This document shows positions 8,645 through 18,043 of a stretch of 64,000 nt of DNA, piece by piece. The position numbers were made by a program, and so were the translations under genes. The notes under the pieces are model-generated. The model was not told the origin of the DNA and did not search any database. It saw nothing but the letters and a program-made list of their open reading frames with translations. Origin of the DNA: a virus; the IMG/VR virus record IMGVR_UViG_3300020463_000009, positions 45,064-109,063 of that record, one strand, 5' to 3'. Each line of letters starts with the position of its first letter. The first letter of the stretch is position 1.

Positions 8645-9113
8645 ACTTGAAGATAACGTAAATGATATTTTAGGTATTGAAAAGAAAACTGAAGTTGCAG
8701 TAAAAGACTTTGAGCAACCAGCACCAGTACCTAGAGTAGTTGATGAAAATAAAGATGATGTTGATAATGATTATACACATAGTAGAGATAATTATTACAA
8801 TCTAATTGATAAAGGTAATGAAGCAATTGATGGTATATTAGAAATTGCAAAAGAAGGTCAACACCCTAGAGCATATGAAGTTGCAGGACAATTAATAAAT
8901 CAAGTTGCAACTACCGTTGACAAACTACAAGACTTACAAAAAAAATTAAAAGATTTAAAAGAAGTACCTAACAAAACAAGTGCTAATATTAAAAACGCAT
9001 TATTTGTAGGTTCAACAGCAGAATTACAAAAAATGTTAAATCGGAAAAACGAAGATGAAATTATTGAAGGCGAAGCAAGTAAACCCAAAGAAGATAATAC
9101 TGGAGATAAGTAA
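8637..9113 (+). CDS. gp16: Small terminase subunit gp16
   Basis: A 158-residue acidic, helical protein (T4 gp16 is 164). The central helices from about residue 55 to 110, including QVATTVDKLQDLQKKLKDLKEV, give the coiled-coil core expected for the ring that recognises DNA and stimulates gp17. The termini are disordered and charged. Placement directly before the large terminase supports the call; the sequence alone is less distinctive than the other morphogenesis genes. Confidence 0.82.
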   Translation: MSKLEDNVNDILGIEKKTEVAVKDFEQPAPVPRVVDENKDDVDNDYTHSRDNYYNLIDKGNEAIDGILEIAKEGQHPRAYEVAGQLINQVATTVDKLQDLQKKLKDLKEVPNKTSANIKNALFVGSTAELQKMLNRKNEDEIIEGEASKPKEDNTGDK

Positions 9114-9387
9114 AATTCAGTATATTAAATCTATGACACCTTTACCAGAATTATTAGCTGGTGAAGAGTTGCAGTTTCCAATAGAAGTTAGAAAACATAT
9201 AATTAGTAATACACCTAGAAAAGGTGTTGGTGGTGTTGAATATATAGAGAAAGAGTATAGTGTTTTTAGAGGTAGTCAAAGAGTACAGGCTGCTTTAAAA
9301 TTAGGATACACACATATAGAGGGTGTTGTTTTAAATGAGCAAACAGAAAGTCAAAGATTACAAGAAGAATTAGAGCCAATAATATGA
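9055..9387 (+). CDS. Small ParB/sulfiredoxin-like protein between the terminase genes
   Basis: A protein of up to 110 residues inserted between gp16 and gp17, overlapping gp17 by 4 bases. The stretch around YSVFRGSQRVQAALKLGY resembles the GxxR box of ParB/Srx-fold proteins, where a nucleotide is bound and hydrolysed (Y-x-V-x-x-G-x-x-R-x-x-A-x-x-x-L-G). No helix-turn-helix DNA-binding part is present. The start is uncertain: ATG 9055 overlaps gp16 by 59 bases, while ATG 9133 lies after it; neither has a clear ribosome site. I keep the longer form because LEISKIQYI reads like the first strand of this fold. Function unknown; a packaging accessory is possible. Confidence 0.65.
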   Translation: MKLLKAKQVNPKKIILEISKIQYIKSMTPLPELLAGEELQFPIEVRKHIISNTPRKGVGGVEYIEKEYSVFRGSQRVQAALKLGYTHIEGVVLNEQTESQRLQEELEPII

Positions 9388-11015
9388 GTACAGACGCATA
9401 TCTAGGAAATCCAAATCTAAAAAAAGTAAATACACCTGTTGAATTTACTAAAGAACAGATTATAGAATATCAAAAATGTGGTAAAGACCCTATTTACTTT
9501 ATGAAAAATTATATAAGGATAGTTTCTCTTGATGAAGGACTTATTCCTTTTAAGATGTATAAGTTTCAAGAACACATTGTTAATACAATTCACGATAATA
9601 GATTTACCATATGTAAATTACCTAGACAATCAGGTAAATCAACAACGGTTGTATCTTACTTATTACATTATGCATTATTTAATCCTAATTCTAACATTGC
9701 AATATTGGCCAATAAATCTACAACTGCTAGAGATATATTAAGTAGAGTACAATTAGCATATGAAAATTTACCGAAATGGTTACAACAAGGTGTAATTAAC
9801 TGGAACAAAGGTAATATAGAATTAGAAAATAAATCAACTATTGTGGCGGCTGCAACTTCTTCAAGTGCAATTCGAGGTGGTTCTTATAATATTATTTTTC
9901 TTGATGAGTTTGCTTTCGTACCTGCTAATATTGCCGAAATGTTTTTTAGCTCTGTTTATCCTACAATATCTTCTGGTACAAAAACAAAACTAGTTATAGT
10001 ATCTACACCTTATGGTATGAATCAATTTTATAAGTTATGGTCAGACGCAGAAAATGGTAGAAACGATTATATACCTATTGACGTGCATTGGTCAGAGGTA
10101 CCAGGTCGTGATGAAAAGTGGAAAGAAGATACAATTAGAAACACCTCACCTGAGCAGTTTCAACAAGAGTTTGAATGTGAATTTTTAGGTTCAGTAAACA
10201 CATTAATTAGTCCTGCTAAAATTAAAAATATAGTATTTAAAACACCTATAAAATCAAATGCAGGTATAGATGTTTATGAAGACCCTATAAAAGATAGAAC
10301 ATATGTTTGTTGTGTTGACGTAGCTAGAGGTGTTAATAAAGATTACTCTGCTTTTGTTATAATAGATGTATCTCAAATGCCTTATAAGGTAGTTTGTAAA
10401 TATAGAAGTAATGATGTAAAACCTATTTTATTTCCTCACACAATTGATAGAGTATGTAAGGCATATAATCACGCACACATTTTAGTAGAAACAAATGACC
10501 TTGGCCAACAAATAGCAGAAGCATTACAATTTGAATTAGAATACGATAATTTATTAATGACAACACAAAGAGGTCGTGCTGGTCAAATACTAGGTGCCGG
10601 ATTTAGTGGCAGAGGTTCTGGTTTTGGTGTAAGAATGACTAAACAAATTAAAAAAATAGGTTGTTCTAACATTAAAACATTAATAGAAAGTGATAAGATT
10701 TTAGTAAACGATTTTAACATTATAGAAGAAATGTCAACCTTTATTAAAAAAGGTCAGAGTTGGATGGCCGAAGAAGGCTGTACAGACGATTTAATGATGT
10801 GTCTAGTAGTCTTTGGTTGGTTATCTAATCAACCATTTTTTAAAGAAATGACCGATACTAATGCTAGGCAACAACTATATGAAGAACAACAAAATTTAAT
10901 TGAGCAAGATATGTCGCCTTTTGGTTTCGTAGATGATGGCTTTCCAGACCACGAAAAACCTGAAGTTGACGAATATGGTACGGTTTGGCACCCGGTAGTA
11001 CGCAAAGGTCAGTAG
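9384..11015 (+). CDS. gp17: Large terminase subunit gp17
   Basis: A 543-residue DNA-packaging ATPase/nuclease. Walker A is PRQSGKST at about residues 80-87, Walker B with the catalytic Glu is IIFLDEFAF near 175, and the RNase H-like nuclease domain starts near CVDVARGVNKDYSAF with an Asp metal ligand. It pumps DNA into the prohead through the gp20 portal and cuts concatemers. It is somewhat shorter than T4 gp17 (610), as in marine relatives. It ends the gp13-17 operon. Confidence 0.95.
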   Translation: MSTDAYLGNPNLKKVNTPVEFTKEQIIEYQKCGKDPIYFMKNYIRIVSLDEGLIPFKMYKFQEHIVNTIHDNRFTICKLPRQSGKSTTVVSYLLHYALFNPNSNIAILANKSTTARDILSRVQLAYENLPKWLQQGVINWNKGNIELENKSTIVAAATSSSAIRGGSYNIIFLDEFAFVPANIAEMFFSSVYPTISSGTKTKLVIVSTPYGMNQFYKLWSDAENGRNDYIPIDVHWSEVPGRDEKWKEDTIRNTSPEQFQQEFECEFLGSVNTLISPAKIKNIVFKTPIKSNAGIDVYEDPIKDRTYVCCVDVARGVNKDYSAFVIIDVSQMPYKVVCKYRSNDVKPILFPHTIDRVCKAYNHAHILVETNDLGQQIAEALQFELEYDNLLMTTQRGRAGQILGAGFSGRGSGFGVRMTKQIKKIGCSNIKTLIESDKILVNDFNIIEEMSTFIKKGQSWMAEEGCTDDLMMCLVVFGWLSNQPFFKEMTDTNARQQLYEEQQNLIEQDMSPFGFVDDGFPDHEKPEVDEYGTVWHPVVRKGQ

Positions 11016-11028
11016 AAACCTAGCTTAT

Positions 11029-11036
11029 TATAAATA
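11029..11036 (+). promoter_or_regulatory. T4-type late promoter TATAAATA
   Basis: Exact match 14 bases after the gp17 stop and 104 bases before gp18, giving gp18 an unusually long leader of about 95 bases that contains no open frame of note. Confidence 0.75.
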
Positions 11037-11139
11037 TCAGTAGAGTATGAAATTTGACTATGGGCGTATGAATAATACGACTTTTGAAAGATATGAGTAA
11101 AAATAATTTGCAAATTAAGATAAAAAAGGAGAAACCCTA

Positions 11140-13059
11140 ATGGCATTTCAAGTATCACCAGGTGTTCTCGTACAGGAAAAAGACTTAACAAGAATCATAC
11201 CTGCTGTTTCGACTTCAATCGGAGCCTTCGCTGGAACTTTCAGAAAAGGACCATTGGATGAAGTAGTAAGTATTTCTAGTGAGCAAGAACTTGTAGCAAC
11301 TTTTGGTAAACCGGATAACGATAATTTCGAAGACTTTTTTTCGGCTGCTAACTTTCTACAATATTCTAATGCTTTAAGAGTTGTACGTGTACAGAATTCA
11401 TCTGTCTCAAACGCTACTGAATCAGGTTCAGCGTTTGTAATAAAAAATACTACTGATTATACTAATAGCTATGCCGCTGGTCAAGCTTCTGTTGGAATGT
11501 GGGCTGCTAGAACAGCTGGCGCATTTGGAAATTCTTTACAGATTTCCTCTTGTCCATCTGCTACTGCCTATGAAGAAGTTAACAAAACTACCGTTGCTGA
11601 CGCCGCTATGGCTGTTGGTGACACGGTTGTTACCGTTACCTCATCCTCAGGAATTACAGCAGGCGATATAGTTAATTTTGGTGACAATTTTGAATACAGA
11701 GTAATTAGCGTTGCTACTAACGATTTAAATATTGTTAGAAAAGAGGAACCTATGTACTTTGGAACGTCTGATTCTTCAGGTTTACACGAAGCACCAACAA
11801 ACGGTGCTCAAGTAAGACGAAGATGGAAATATTACGACCAATTTGATAGAGCGCCAGGAACTTCACCATATGCACAAGCAAAAGGTGGAACTAATGACGA
11901 ACTTCACATAATCGTGATTGACGAAGATGGTGAAATTACAGGAACTAAAGGCGAAATTTTAGAAAAATTTGAAGCAACTTCAAAAGCTTCAGACGCTAAA
12001 ACAGCTCAAGGTTCTGTAAATTACTATCCAGATGTTTTATACAAATCTTCAAACTACGTTTACTGGATGGACCACAATCCATCAGGTTCTAACTGGGGCT
12101 CTGCTGCTTCAGGAACAACGTTTACAGATGTAACCTCTGTATCTAATGTATCACTACAAAGTGGTTCAAACGGAACAGCGGCAACAACTGGCCAAACAAA
12201 AACAGCATATGAAAAATTTGCTGATGGCGAAACGGTTGATGTAGGATTAATCATAGCAGGTAAAGGTGACGCTACACATATCGGTAACCTAATCACGATT
12301 GCAGAAAACAGAAAAGACTCTGTTGTATTTGCAAGTCCTGAAAGGTCTGATGTTGTAGGTATCGCTGACGCAAATACACAAAAGACTAATGTTGTATCAT
12401 TCTTTAATACGATACAATCATCTTCTTACATTGTATTTGATAGCGGTTACAAATACGGTTACGACAGATATAATGACGTATATCGTTTTGTTCCTTTAAA
12501 CGGAGATATCGCAGGTTTGGCAGCAAGAACTGACCTTATCGCAGACGCTTGGTTCTCACCAGCAGGTCTGAATAGAGGTATAGTTAGAGGCGCAGTTAAA
12601 CTAGCATTTAATCCAACTAAAGCTCAAAGAGACGAATTGTACAGAGCAAGAGTAAATCCTGTGGCAACTTTCCCAGGACAAGGTACGGTTCTTTTCGGTG
12701 ACAAAACTGGATTAACAGCTCCGAGTGCTTTTGATAGAATCAACGTAAGACGATTGTTTATCACTTTAGAGAAGGCGATAGCAACTGCTTCTAAATTCCA
12801 ACTTTTTGAATTCAATGATGAATTTACAAGAGCTAACTTTAGAAACATTGTAGAACCTTTTTTAAGAGAAGTACAAGGTAGACGAGGTATCACAGACTTT
12901 TTAGTTGTTTGTGATGAAACTAATAACACAGGCGAAGTAATTGATAGAAATGAATTTATAGCAGAAATCTTTGTGAAACCTGCTAGAAGTATCAACTTTA
13001 TCACATTACAATTTATCGCTACTAGAACTGGCGTCTCATTTGACGAAGTTGCTGGTTAA
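11140..13059 (+). CDS. gp18: Contractile tail sheath protein gp18
   Basis: A 639-residue sheath protein (T4: 659). The N-terminal SPGVLVQEKDLTRIIPAVSTSIGAFAGTFRKGP is the classic start of myovirus sheath proteins, and the C-terminal block with AFDRINVRRLFITLEKAI, REVQGRRGITDF and INFITLQFIATRTGVSFDEV is the conserved sheath core. It polymerises around the gp19 tube and contracts on infection. A strong AAAGGAG site precedes the ATG. It is followed after 22 bases by the tube gene, the usual pairing. Confidence 0.95.
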   Translation: MAFQVSPGVLVQEKDLTRIIPAVSTSIGAFAGTFRKGPLDEVVSISSEQELVATFGKPDNDNFEDFFSAANFLQYSNALRVVRVQNSSVSNATESGSAFVIKNTTDYTNSYAAGQASVGMWAARTAGAFGNSLQISSCPSATAYEEVNKTTVADAAMAVGDTVVTVTSSSGITAGDIVNFGDNFEYRVISVATNDLNIVRKEEPMYFGTSDSSGLHEAPTNGAQVRRRWKYYDQFDRAPGTSPYAQAKGGTNDELHIIVIDEDGEITGTKGEILEKFEATSKASDAKTAQGSVNYYPDVLYKSSNYVYWMDHNPSGSNWGSAASGTTFTDVTSVSNVSLQSGSNGTAATTGQTKTAYEKFADGETVDVGLIIAGKGDATHIGNLITIAENRKDSVVFASPERSDVVGIADANTQKTNVVSFFNTIQSSSYIVFDSGYKYGYDRYNDVYRFVPLNGDIAGLAARTDLIADAWFSPAGLNRGIVRGAVKLAFNPTKAQRDELYRARVNPVATFPGQGTVLFGDKTGLTAPSAFDRINVRRLFITLEKAIATASKFQLFEFNDEFTRANFRNIVEPFLREVQGRRGITDFLVVCDETNNTGEVIDRNEFIAEIFVKPARSINFITLQFIATRTGVSFDEVAG

Positions 13060-13081
13060 GAAAGGCTAAGGAGAAAATAAA

Positions 13082-13609
13082 ATGGCAAACATAAATGACT
13101 TCAAAGCTAAACTTGCAGGCGGCGGCGCAAGAGCCAATCAGTTTAAGGTTACAATGCCTTTTCCTGGTTACGCACAGGTTGGTGGCGAAATAGAGGAACT
13201 AGCATTCTTATGTAAGGGCACTCAACTTCCGGCAATGACAATACCGTCATTTACGGTTCCGTTCAGAGGCAGACAAATTAAGATTGCTGGTGATAGAACA
13301 TACGCTGATTGGACAATCACGGTACTAAACGATACAAACTTCAAATTAAGAAACGCATTTGAAAGATGGTCGAATGGTATTAACAATGCAACAGATGGTG
13401 AAGGATTAACAAATCCTGCTGACTATCAAGTTGACGCATTTGTTGACCAATTGGATAGAAACGGTGCAACTATTAAGTCGTACACTTTACGAGGTGCTTT
13501 CCCGACTGAAATAGCTGCAATTGACTTGGCATACGACACCAATGACGCTGTTGAAGAGTTTGGTGTTACCTTTGCTTATCAATATTTTGAAAGTAATACT
13601 ACTACATAA
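13082..13609 (+). CDS. gp19: Tail tube protein gp19
   Basis: A 175-residue protein (T4: 163) matching the T4-like tail tube family: an N-terminal ANINDFKAKLAGGGARANQF, a central beta-rich GTQLPAMTIPSFTVPFRGRQIKIAGDRTYADWTITVLND segment, and a C-terminal strand ending FAYQYFES. It forms the inner tube for DNA passage. A GGAGAAAAT ribosome site lies in the 22-base gap from gp18. The protein from 20681 shares the same general fold signature. Confidence 0.93.
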   Translation: MANINDFKAKLAGGGARANQFKVTMPFPGYAQVGGEIEELAFLCKGTQLPAMTIPSFTVPFRGRQIKIAGDRTYADWTITVLNDTNFKLRNAFERWSNGINNATDGEGLTNPADYQVDAFVDQLDRNGATIKSYTLRGAFPTEIAAIDLAYDTNDAVEEFGVTFAYQYFESNTTT

Positions 13610-13616
13610 TAAGTAG

Positions 13617-13624
13617 TATAAATA
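13617..13624 (+). promoter_or_regulatory. T4-type late promoter TATAAATA
   Basis: Exact late promoter core 8 bases after the gp19 stop and 29 bases before the gp20 start. Confidence 0.8.
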
Positions 13625-13652
13625 TTAGTAATATAAAAAGTAAGGATATATA

Positions 13653-15176
13653 ATGGCACAATTATTTGGATTTTCTATCACTAGGGTTAAACAACCCCAG
13701 GATCCAAAACAAAGCTTTACTACACCACAAGCGGAAGACGGTACACAAACCGTCGCCGCTGGTGGTTATTTTGGCCAGTACCTTGATATGGAAGGTACTG
13801 CTAAAAATGAGCAGGAACTTATTAGAAGATATAGAGAGATTGCATTACACCCCGAGTGTGATATGGCAATTGAAGATATTGTTAACGAGGCTATCGTTGC
13901 TAATGAGTTGAAAGACGCAGTTAAGCTTGACTTGGATAATGTAGAATATGGAAAAGAAATCAAAGGCAAAATAGATAACGAATTTAAAGAAATATTGAGG
14001 TTGATGAACTTCAATACTAGAGGTCACGATTTATTTAGAAGATGGTATGTTGATGGCAGAATCTATTATCATAAAATTATAGATAGAGATTCACCAGTAA
14101 AAGGTATAACTGAATTAAGATATATCGACCCTAGAAAAATTAAAAAAATTAGAGAAATTAGAAAGAAAAGACCTGATGGTGCTACACCATATGGTCTTAC
14201 GGTTGTTGATGAGTTTGAAGAATACTTTATCTACAACGAGAAAGGTGTATCTAATACTACTTCAGGTGGTATTAAGATTGCTCCAGACGCAATATCATTT
14301 TGTCCGTCTGGTATAATTGACCAAAATAAAAATTTGGTTTTATCTTATTTACATAAGGCAATTAAACCTGTAAATCAGTTGCGTATGATTGAAGACGCTT
14401 CTGTTATTTACAGAATAGCAAGAGCACCTGAAAGAAGAATATTTAAAATTGATGTTGGTAATTTACCTAAAGTAAAAGCTGAACAATATCTACGTGATGT
14501 TATGGCAAGATATAGAAATAAACTTGTCTATGACGCAAGCACAGGTGAAATCAAAGACGATAGAAACTATATGTCTATGTTGGAAGATTTCTGGTTGCCA
14601 AGTAGAGAAGGTGGTAGAGGTACACAAATTGATACTTTACCAGGTGGTGCTAATTTAGGAGAAATTGCAGACATAGAATATTTTAGAGCGAAGTTATATC
14701 GTTCTTTAAATGTTCCTGTAAGTAGATTAGAGTCTTCTTCAGGATTTAATTTAGGTCGTTCTACTGAAATAACAAGAGACGAATTGAAATTTACTAAATT
14801 TGTTCAAAGATTAAGAAAGAAATTTACTGAACTCTTTAACGATTTATTAAGAACACAATTAGTCTTAAAAGGTGTTATTGCTGAAGAAGAATGGCATAAT
14901 TTAAGAGATAGAATTCAATATAGTTTTTTACAAGATGGACACTTTGCAGAATTGAAAGAGTCAGAAATGTTAATGGAAAGATTGAGATTGGCAGATTCAA
15001 TGAGAGACTATGTTGGTAAATACTATTCTGTTGAATTTATCAGAAAACAAGTATTAAGACAAACTGATAAAGAAATACAGGATATTGACAAACAAATTAG
15101 AACAGAAATTGATGACGGTATAATATCAGTACCAACAGGCTTTGGTGGTGATGACTTTACTAGAGAAATCAAATAA
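13653..15176 (+). CDS. gp20: Portal vertex protein gp20
   Basis: A 507-residue portal protein (T4: 524). Recognisable blocks are the early region HPECDMAIEDIVNEAI, the RYIDPRKIKKIREI stretch, the tunnel region with RIARAPERRIFKIDVGNLP, and SSGFNLGRSTEITRDELKF. The dodecamer nucleates prohead assembly, carries the terminase during packaging and joins the neck. It leads the portal-prohead operon that ends with gp23. Confidence 0.95.
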   Translation: MAQLFGFSITRVKQPQDPKQSFTTPQAEDGTQTVAAGGYFGQYLDMEGTAKNEQELIRRYREIALHPECDMAIEDIVNEAIVANELKDAVKLDLDNVEYGKEIKGKIDNEFKEILRLMNFNTRGHDLFRRWYVDGRIYYHKIIDRDSPVKGITELRYIDPRKIKKIREIRKKRPDGATPYGLTVVDEFEEYFIYNEKGVSNTTSGGIKIAPDAISFCPSGIIDQNKNLVLSYLHKAIKPVNQLRMIEDASVIYRIARAPERRIFKIDVGNLPKVKAEQYLRDVMARYRNKLVYDASTGEIKDDRNYMSMLEDFWLPSREGGRGTQIDTLPGGANLGEIADIEYFRAKLYRSLNVPVSRLESSSGFNLGRSTEITRDELKFTKFVQRLRKKFTELFNDLLRTQLVLKGVIAEEEWHNLRDRIQYSFLQDGHFAELKESEMLMERLRLADSMRDYVGKYYSVEFIRKQVLRQTDKEIQDIDKQIRTEIDDGIISVPTGFGGDDFTREIK

Positions 15177-15188
15177 CGGAGATAAATT

Positions 15189-15506
15189 ATGACGGAAAAA
15201 ATTAAAGATTTTGTGGACAAATTATCCACAGGAGATAATGCTGGCGCAGGCGAAGCTTTTAAAAATGCTTTAAGAGATAAGGTTGCTTCTAGTTTAGATA
15301 GTCAAAGGCAAGACATTGCAAGTAGAATATTTGCAGATGTTCAACCTGAAGCACATAGCGACCCTAAACCGGCGGTTACTGAACCTAGCGAAAAAACTGA
15401 CCAAATTATTGACACTAGTGGACAAGAAATAAAGTTTACGCCAAATACAGAGGCGCCAACGGCAGAGGCACCAGCGACAAATGATGAGAGTCAGCCAAGC
15501 AATTAA
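15189..15506 (+). CDS. Prohead core protein (gp67/gp68-like)
   Basis: A 105-residue acidic protein with a short conserved motif near residues 23-45 (F-K-N-A-L-R-D-K-V-x-x-x-L-D-x-x-x-x-D-I-A-S-R-I-F). This motif recurs in T4-like prohead core proteins next to the portal gene. The C-terminal half is Pro/Glu/Thr-rich and disordered. In T4, gp67 and gp68 lie between gp20 and gp21 and form part of the internal scaffold; position and motif agree. Which of the two it corresponds to cannot be decided. Confidence 0.65.
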   Translation: MTEKIKDFVDKLSTGDNAGAGEAFKNALRDKVASSLDSQRQDIASRIFADVQPEAHSDPKPAVTEPSEKTDQIIDTSGQEIKFTPNTEAPTAEAPATNDESQPSN

Positions 15507-15711
15507 ACAAGACATTGTTGACTCTTCAACATTTAAAGAATTGCCACCTTTACACAAAGATGTGGTAACAGATTTTTATAATACGGTTGATTATGATAAT
15601 GATGATATTGTTAAAGAAGTAGAAACTACAATAGACAAGGTTTCAGTTAAGTATAATGTAAATACAGATGTAATGTATAATTACATAGATAAGGAAATAG
15701 GACTAGAATAA
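15481..15711 (+). CDS. Small acidic protein in the prohead operon, unknown
   Basis: A 76-residue protein overlapping the preceding core protein by 26 bases and the following gene by one base. It is acidic, helical in prediction by eye and lacks motifs I recognise. A second ATG at 15484 is equally possible as start. Given the location between portal and protease, a core or head-completion role is plausible but unproven. Confidence 0.65.
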   Translation: MMRVSQAIKQDIVDSSTFKELPPLHKDVVTDFYNTVDYDNDDIVKEVETTIDKVSVKYNVNTDVMYNYIDKEIGLE

Positions 15712-16520
15712 TGGCATATGTAGTAGTACCAGGTTCAAACGATACGTTAGAATACGATAACGCAGCCACAGCTTCGTTATATACTGATTCTGCCGTAGGT
15801 GCTAACTCGGTTATTTCTAGTGGTATAAGAACATATACTAAACCAGGAACTAGTGATACGGTACAAACATATATTAGAACTAGAATGAAAGGTGCAATAA
15901 ACCTTCAAACTCGTTCAGACGATTTTAATAGTTGGTCAAATAAAGGTCAAATTACTTTAACAACTGGACAAGAAGACCCTAATGGTAATACAACTGCTAC
16001 AAATATAAAAGATGATGGTGATGGTAATGAAAACAATAGACTTGTTTGGGAAAATGGAATACTACCAACTGGTTCTACAACTTACACACAATCTTGTTAT
16101 GTAAAAAGTAATCAAAATAATTTATTTCAATTATCTTTTAGAGGTGCTTCAACTAACGTATCCTCAGCAGTTTTTAATTTAGATACTGGCGTTGTAGCAC
16201 ACACATATAATTCAGGTAATAATACACTAGGCCAAACATCAATACACGCTTTAGACAATGGTTGGTTTAGATGTAGATTAACTGCTACTTTAGGAACTTT
16301 AGGTGATGGAAGAGTTTCATTTGGACCTATTGATGAAACTGGTAATTTATCAAATTTTGGTTATGCAAGATATGTAGGAAATGGAAATACAGGTTGTGAT
16401 ATATGGGGTTATATGGTAAGTGAGGGTGCAAATTTAAGAAAATATATTAGAACAACTGCTTCAGCTTCATCAACAATTGAAACTGGTGAGTTGTCAAAAA
16501 CTTATTATGATGGTCAATAA
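15711..16520 (+). CDS. Probable head or tail surface protein with beta-sandwich domain
   Basis: A 269-residue, Asn/Thr/Gly-rich protein with no signal peptide. Residues of about 70-260 form a carbohydrate-binding-like jelly-roll region: TRSDDFNSWSNKGQITLTTGQ, SCYVKSNQNNLFQLSFRG and GWFRCRLTATLGTL. Such modules occur in phage fibres and decoration proteins. It sits in the portal-prohead operon rather than with the fibres, so a head fibre or decoration protein is the best guess. Specific binding partner unknown. Confidence 0.7.
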   Translation: MAYVVVPGSNDTLEYDNAATASLYTDSAVGANSVISSGIRTYTKPGTSDTVQTYIRTRMKGAINLQTRSDDFNSWSNKGQITLTTGQEDPNGNTTATNIKDDGDGNENNRLVWENGILPTGSTTYTQSCYVKSNQNNLFQLSFRGASTNVSSAVFNLDTGVVAHTYNSGNNTLGQTSIHALDNGWFRCRLTATLGTLGDGRVSFGPIDETGNLSNFGYARYVGNGNTGCDIWGYMVSEGANLRKYIRTTASASSTIETGELSKTYYDGQ

Positions 16521-16909
16521 TGACAATACTTTGGTTTGATAATACTGATACTGAATCAAAGTCAATTGTTCATAAGGTTGACGATAACTTTAAAGTTATA
16601 ACAAACATTAAAGGTATTCAATCTGATGGTGGTATGGTAGTTGATGTTTCTAAATTAACAAACGCAACTAGTGAACCTAAAATTAGTATTGCAAATGTTA
16701 ATTATGAAATATTTGGAACAGGTAACGTTAAACTGACACTAGGTAAACAAGAATTGAATATTAGTGGTAGAGGTAATTATGGATTAAAACCAACTGAAGC
16801 AAAGTTGGTTGATGAGGCAGAGCAGAGTGTACAAATATTAGCAGACTCTACGGTGCCAAAATTTAATATAAGTTTAGAGTGTCATAAAGAATCAGGATTT
16901 GAGGTATAA
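16520..16909 (+). CDS. Small probable structural protein, unknown
   Basis: A 129-residue beta-rich protein that starts within the stop codon of the preceding gene (TAATG). The C-terminal half alternates polar and hydrophobic residues (NVKLTLGKQELNISGRGNYG; VPKFNISLECHKE), as in small capsid or tail accessory proteins. No family recognised. It forms a set of three late genes with its neighbours; the following gene has a similar size and the same build. Confidence 0.65.
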   Translation: MTILWFDNTDTESKSIVHKVDDNFKVITNIKGIQSDGGMVVDVSKLTNATSEPKISIANVNYEIFGTGNVKLTLGKQELNISGRGNYGLKPTEAKLVDEAEQSVQILADSTVPKFNISLECHKESGFEV

Positions 16910-16912
16910 CAA

Positions 16913-17305
16913 ATGGCAGATACGGTAACAACACAAACAATAGCAGATACAACAGGCGTAAAGTTTGTTGTTAAGATGACTAATTTTTCAGATGGCACAG
17001 GCGAGAATTTAGTAAATAAAATAGACGCTTCAGAGGTTACATTTATGACCGAAGACGCAAATAGAAAACTAGCTAAGATTTGGTACTCAATAAATTCAGC
17101 TAACCCTAAATCAGCAGTAGAGTTGATATGGGCAGGTGGTACTAATGCAACTATGGTTATATTAGGTGGTAATGGGTATTGGGATTTAAGAACAGCTGGA
17201 AACGAAGTAATTAACACTGCTACAACACCAACAGGTGATGTACTATTATCTACAAAAAATTTTGCTTTAGGCGATAATTACACAATAATTGCAGAATTCA
17301 GGTAA
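16913..17305 (+). CDS. Small probable structural protein, unknown
   Basis: A 130-residue beta-rich protein beginning 4 bases after the previous gene. It includes LAKIWYSINSANPKSAVELIWAGG and ends with GDNYTIIAEFR. The length and strand pattern are like the upstream 129-residue protein, so they may share a fold, but the sequence identity is too low to see by eye. A virion role is inferred only from late operon context. Confidence 0.65.
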   Translation: MADTVTTQTIADTTGVKFVVKMTNFSDGTGENLVNKIDASEVTFMTEDANRKLAKIWYSINSANPKSAVELIWAGGTNATMVILGGNGYWDLRTAGNEVINTATTPTGDVLLSTKNFALGDNYTIIAEFR

Positions 17306-17312
17306 TAATTGT

Positions 17313-17320
17313 TATAAATA
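17313..17320 (+). promoter_or_regulatory. T4-type late promoter TATAAATA
   Basis: Exact match 20 bases before gp21, giving the protease its own late start. Confidence 0.8.
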
Positions 17321-17339
17321 TAGGTAGAGAGAGACAAAA

Positions 17340-17984
17340 ATGAAACTAATATCGGAAGAAATTTCACAAGCAGAATATATTGTGGAAGAAAAGAATGGTA
17401 AGAAAGACTACAAGATACGTGGTGTTTTCTTACAATCAGATATAAAAAACAGAAACGGAAGAATATATGAGAATGATATTCTTGCGAAAGAAGTAAACCG
17501 ATATAACAGAGAATTTATCCAAAAAAATCGTGCATTTGGTGAACTTGGCCATCCTGATGGTCCAGTTGTTAATTTAGAGAGAGTATCACATATGGTAACC
17601 GCTCTAACACCTGATGGTAAAAATTTTATGGGTGAAGCCAAGATTATGAACACACCATACGGTAAGATTGTAAAAAATCTTATAGATGAAGGCGCTCAAT
17701 TAGGAGTATCTTCAAGAGGTATGGGTTCCTTGGTTCAAAAGAACGGTAGTAATTACGTAGGAAAAGATTTCTATTTAGCTACAGCCGCTGACATTGTTGC
17801 AGACCCAAGCGCTCCAGACGCTTTCGTAGAAGGTATTATGGAAAATAAAGAGTGGGTATGGGACAATGGTGTAATAAAACAAAGAGATATTGAAGAATAT
17901 AAAGAGCATATACAGAAAGCAAAGGCAATCAAATTAGCAGAGGCTAAGGCGGAAGTCTTTAAATCCTTTCTTAAAAAGCTCTAA
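17340..17984 (+). CDS. gp21: Prohead protease gp21
   Basis: A 214-residue serine protease (T4: 212) that matures the prohead by cutting core proteins, gp23 and internal proteins, typically after Glu in a [LI]-x-E context. The block GELGHPDGPVVNLERVSH carries the catalytic His71, and LGVSSRGMG near residues 121-128 carries the catalytic Ser. The N-terminal NRNGRIYENDIL is also conserved. Flanked by two late promoters and placed before the scaffold, as in T4. Confidence 0.94.
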   Translation: MKLISEEISQAEYIVEEKNGKKDYKIRGVFLQSDIKNRNGRIYENDILAKEVNRYNREFIQKNRAFGELGHPDGPVVNLERVSHMVTALTPDGKNFMGEAKIMNTPYGKIVKNLIDEGAQLGVSSRGMGSLVQKNGSNYVGKDFYLATAADIVADPSAPDAFVEGIMENKEWVWDNGVIKQRDIEEYKEHIQKAKAIKLAEAKAEVFKSFLKKL

Positions 17985-17987
17985 TAT

Positions 17988-17995
17988 TATAAATA
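17988..17995 (+). promoter_or_regulatory. T4-type late promoter TATAAATA
   Basis: Exact match 49 bases before gp22; probably drives scaffold and major capsid genes together. Confidence 0.8.
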
Positions 17996-18043
17996 TCAAT
18001 AGAAAAGAAAATAAACGTTTATTTTTAATAAGGAGATTTCTAA

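Noticed and set aside
12060-13004. Reverse-strand open frames opposite gp18 (and others such as 3537-3758 and 56891-57304)
   Set aside because: They are shadows of strongly supported + strand genes, without ribosome sites or promoters; no convincing - strand gene was found anywhere.
15711-17305. A prophage moron or insertion in the prohead operon
   Set aside because: No repeats, inverted ends or transposase; overlaps and composition match the neighbouring late genes.
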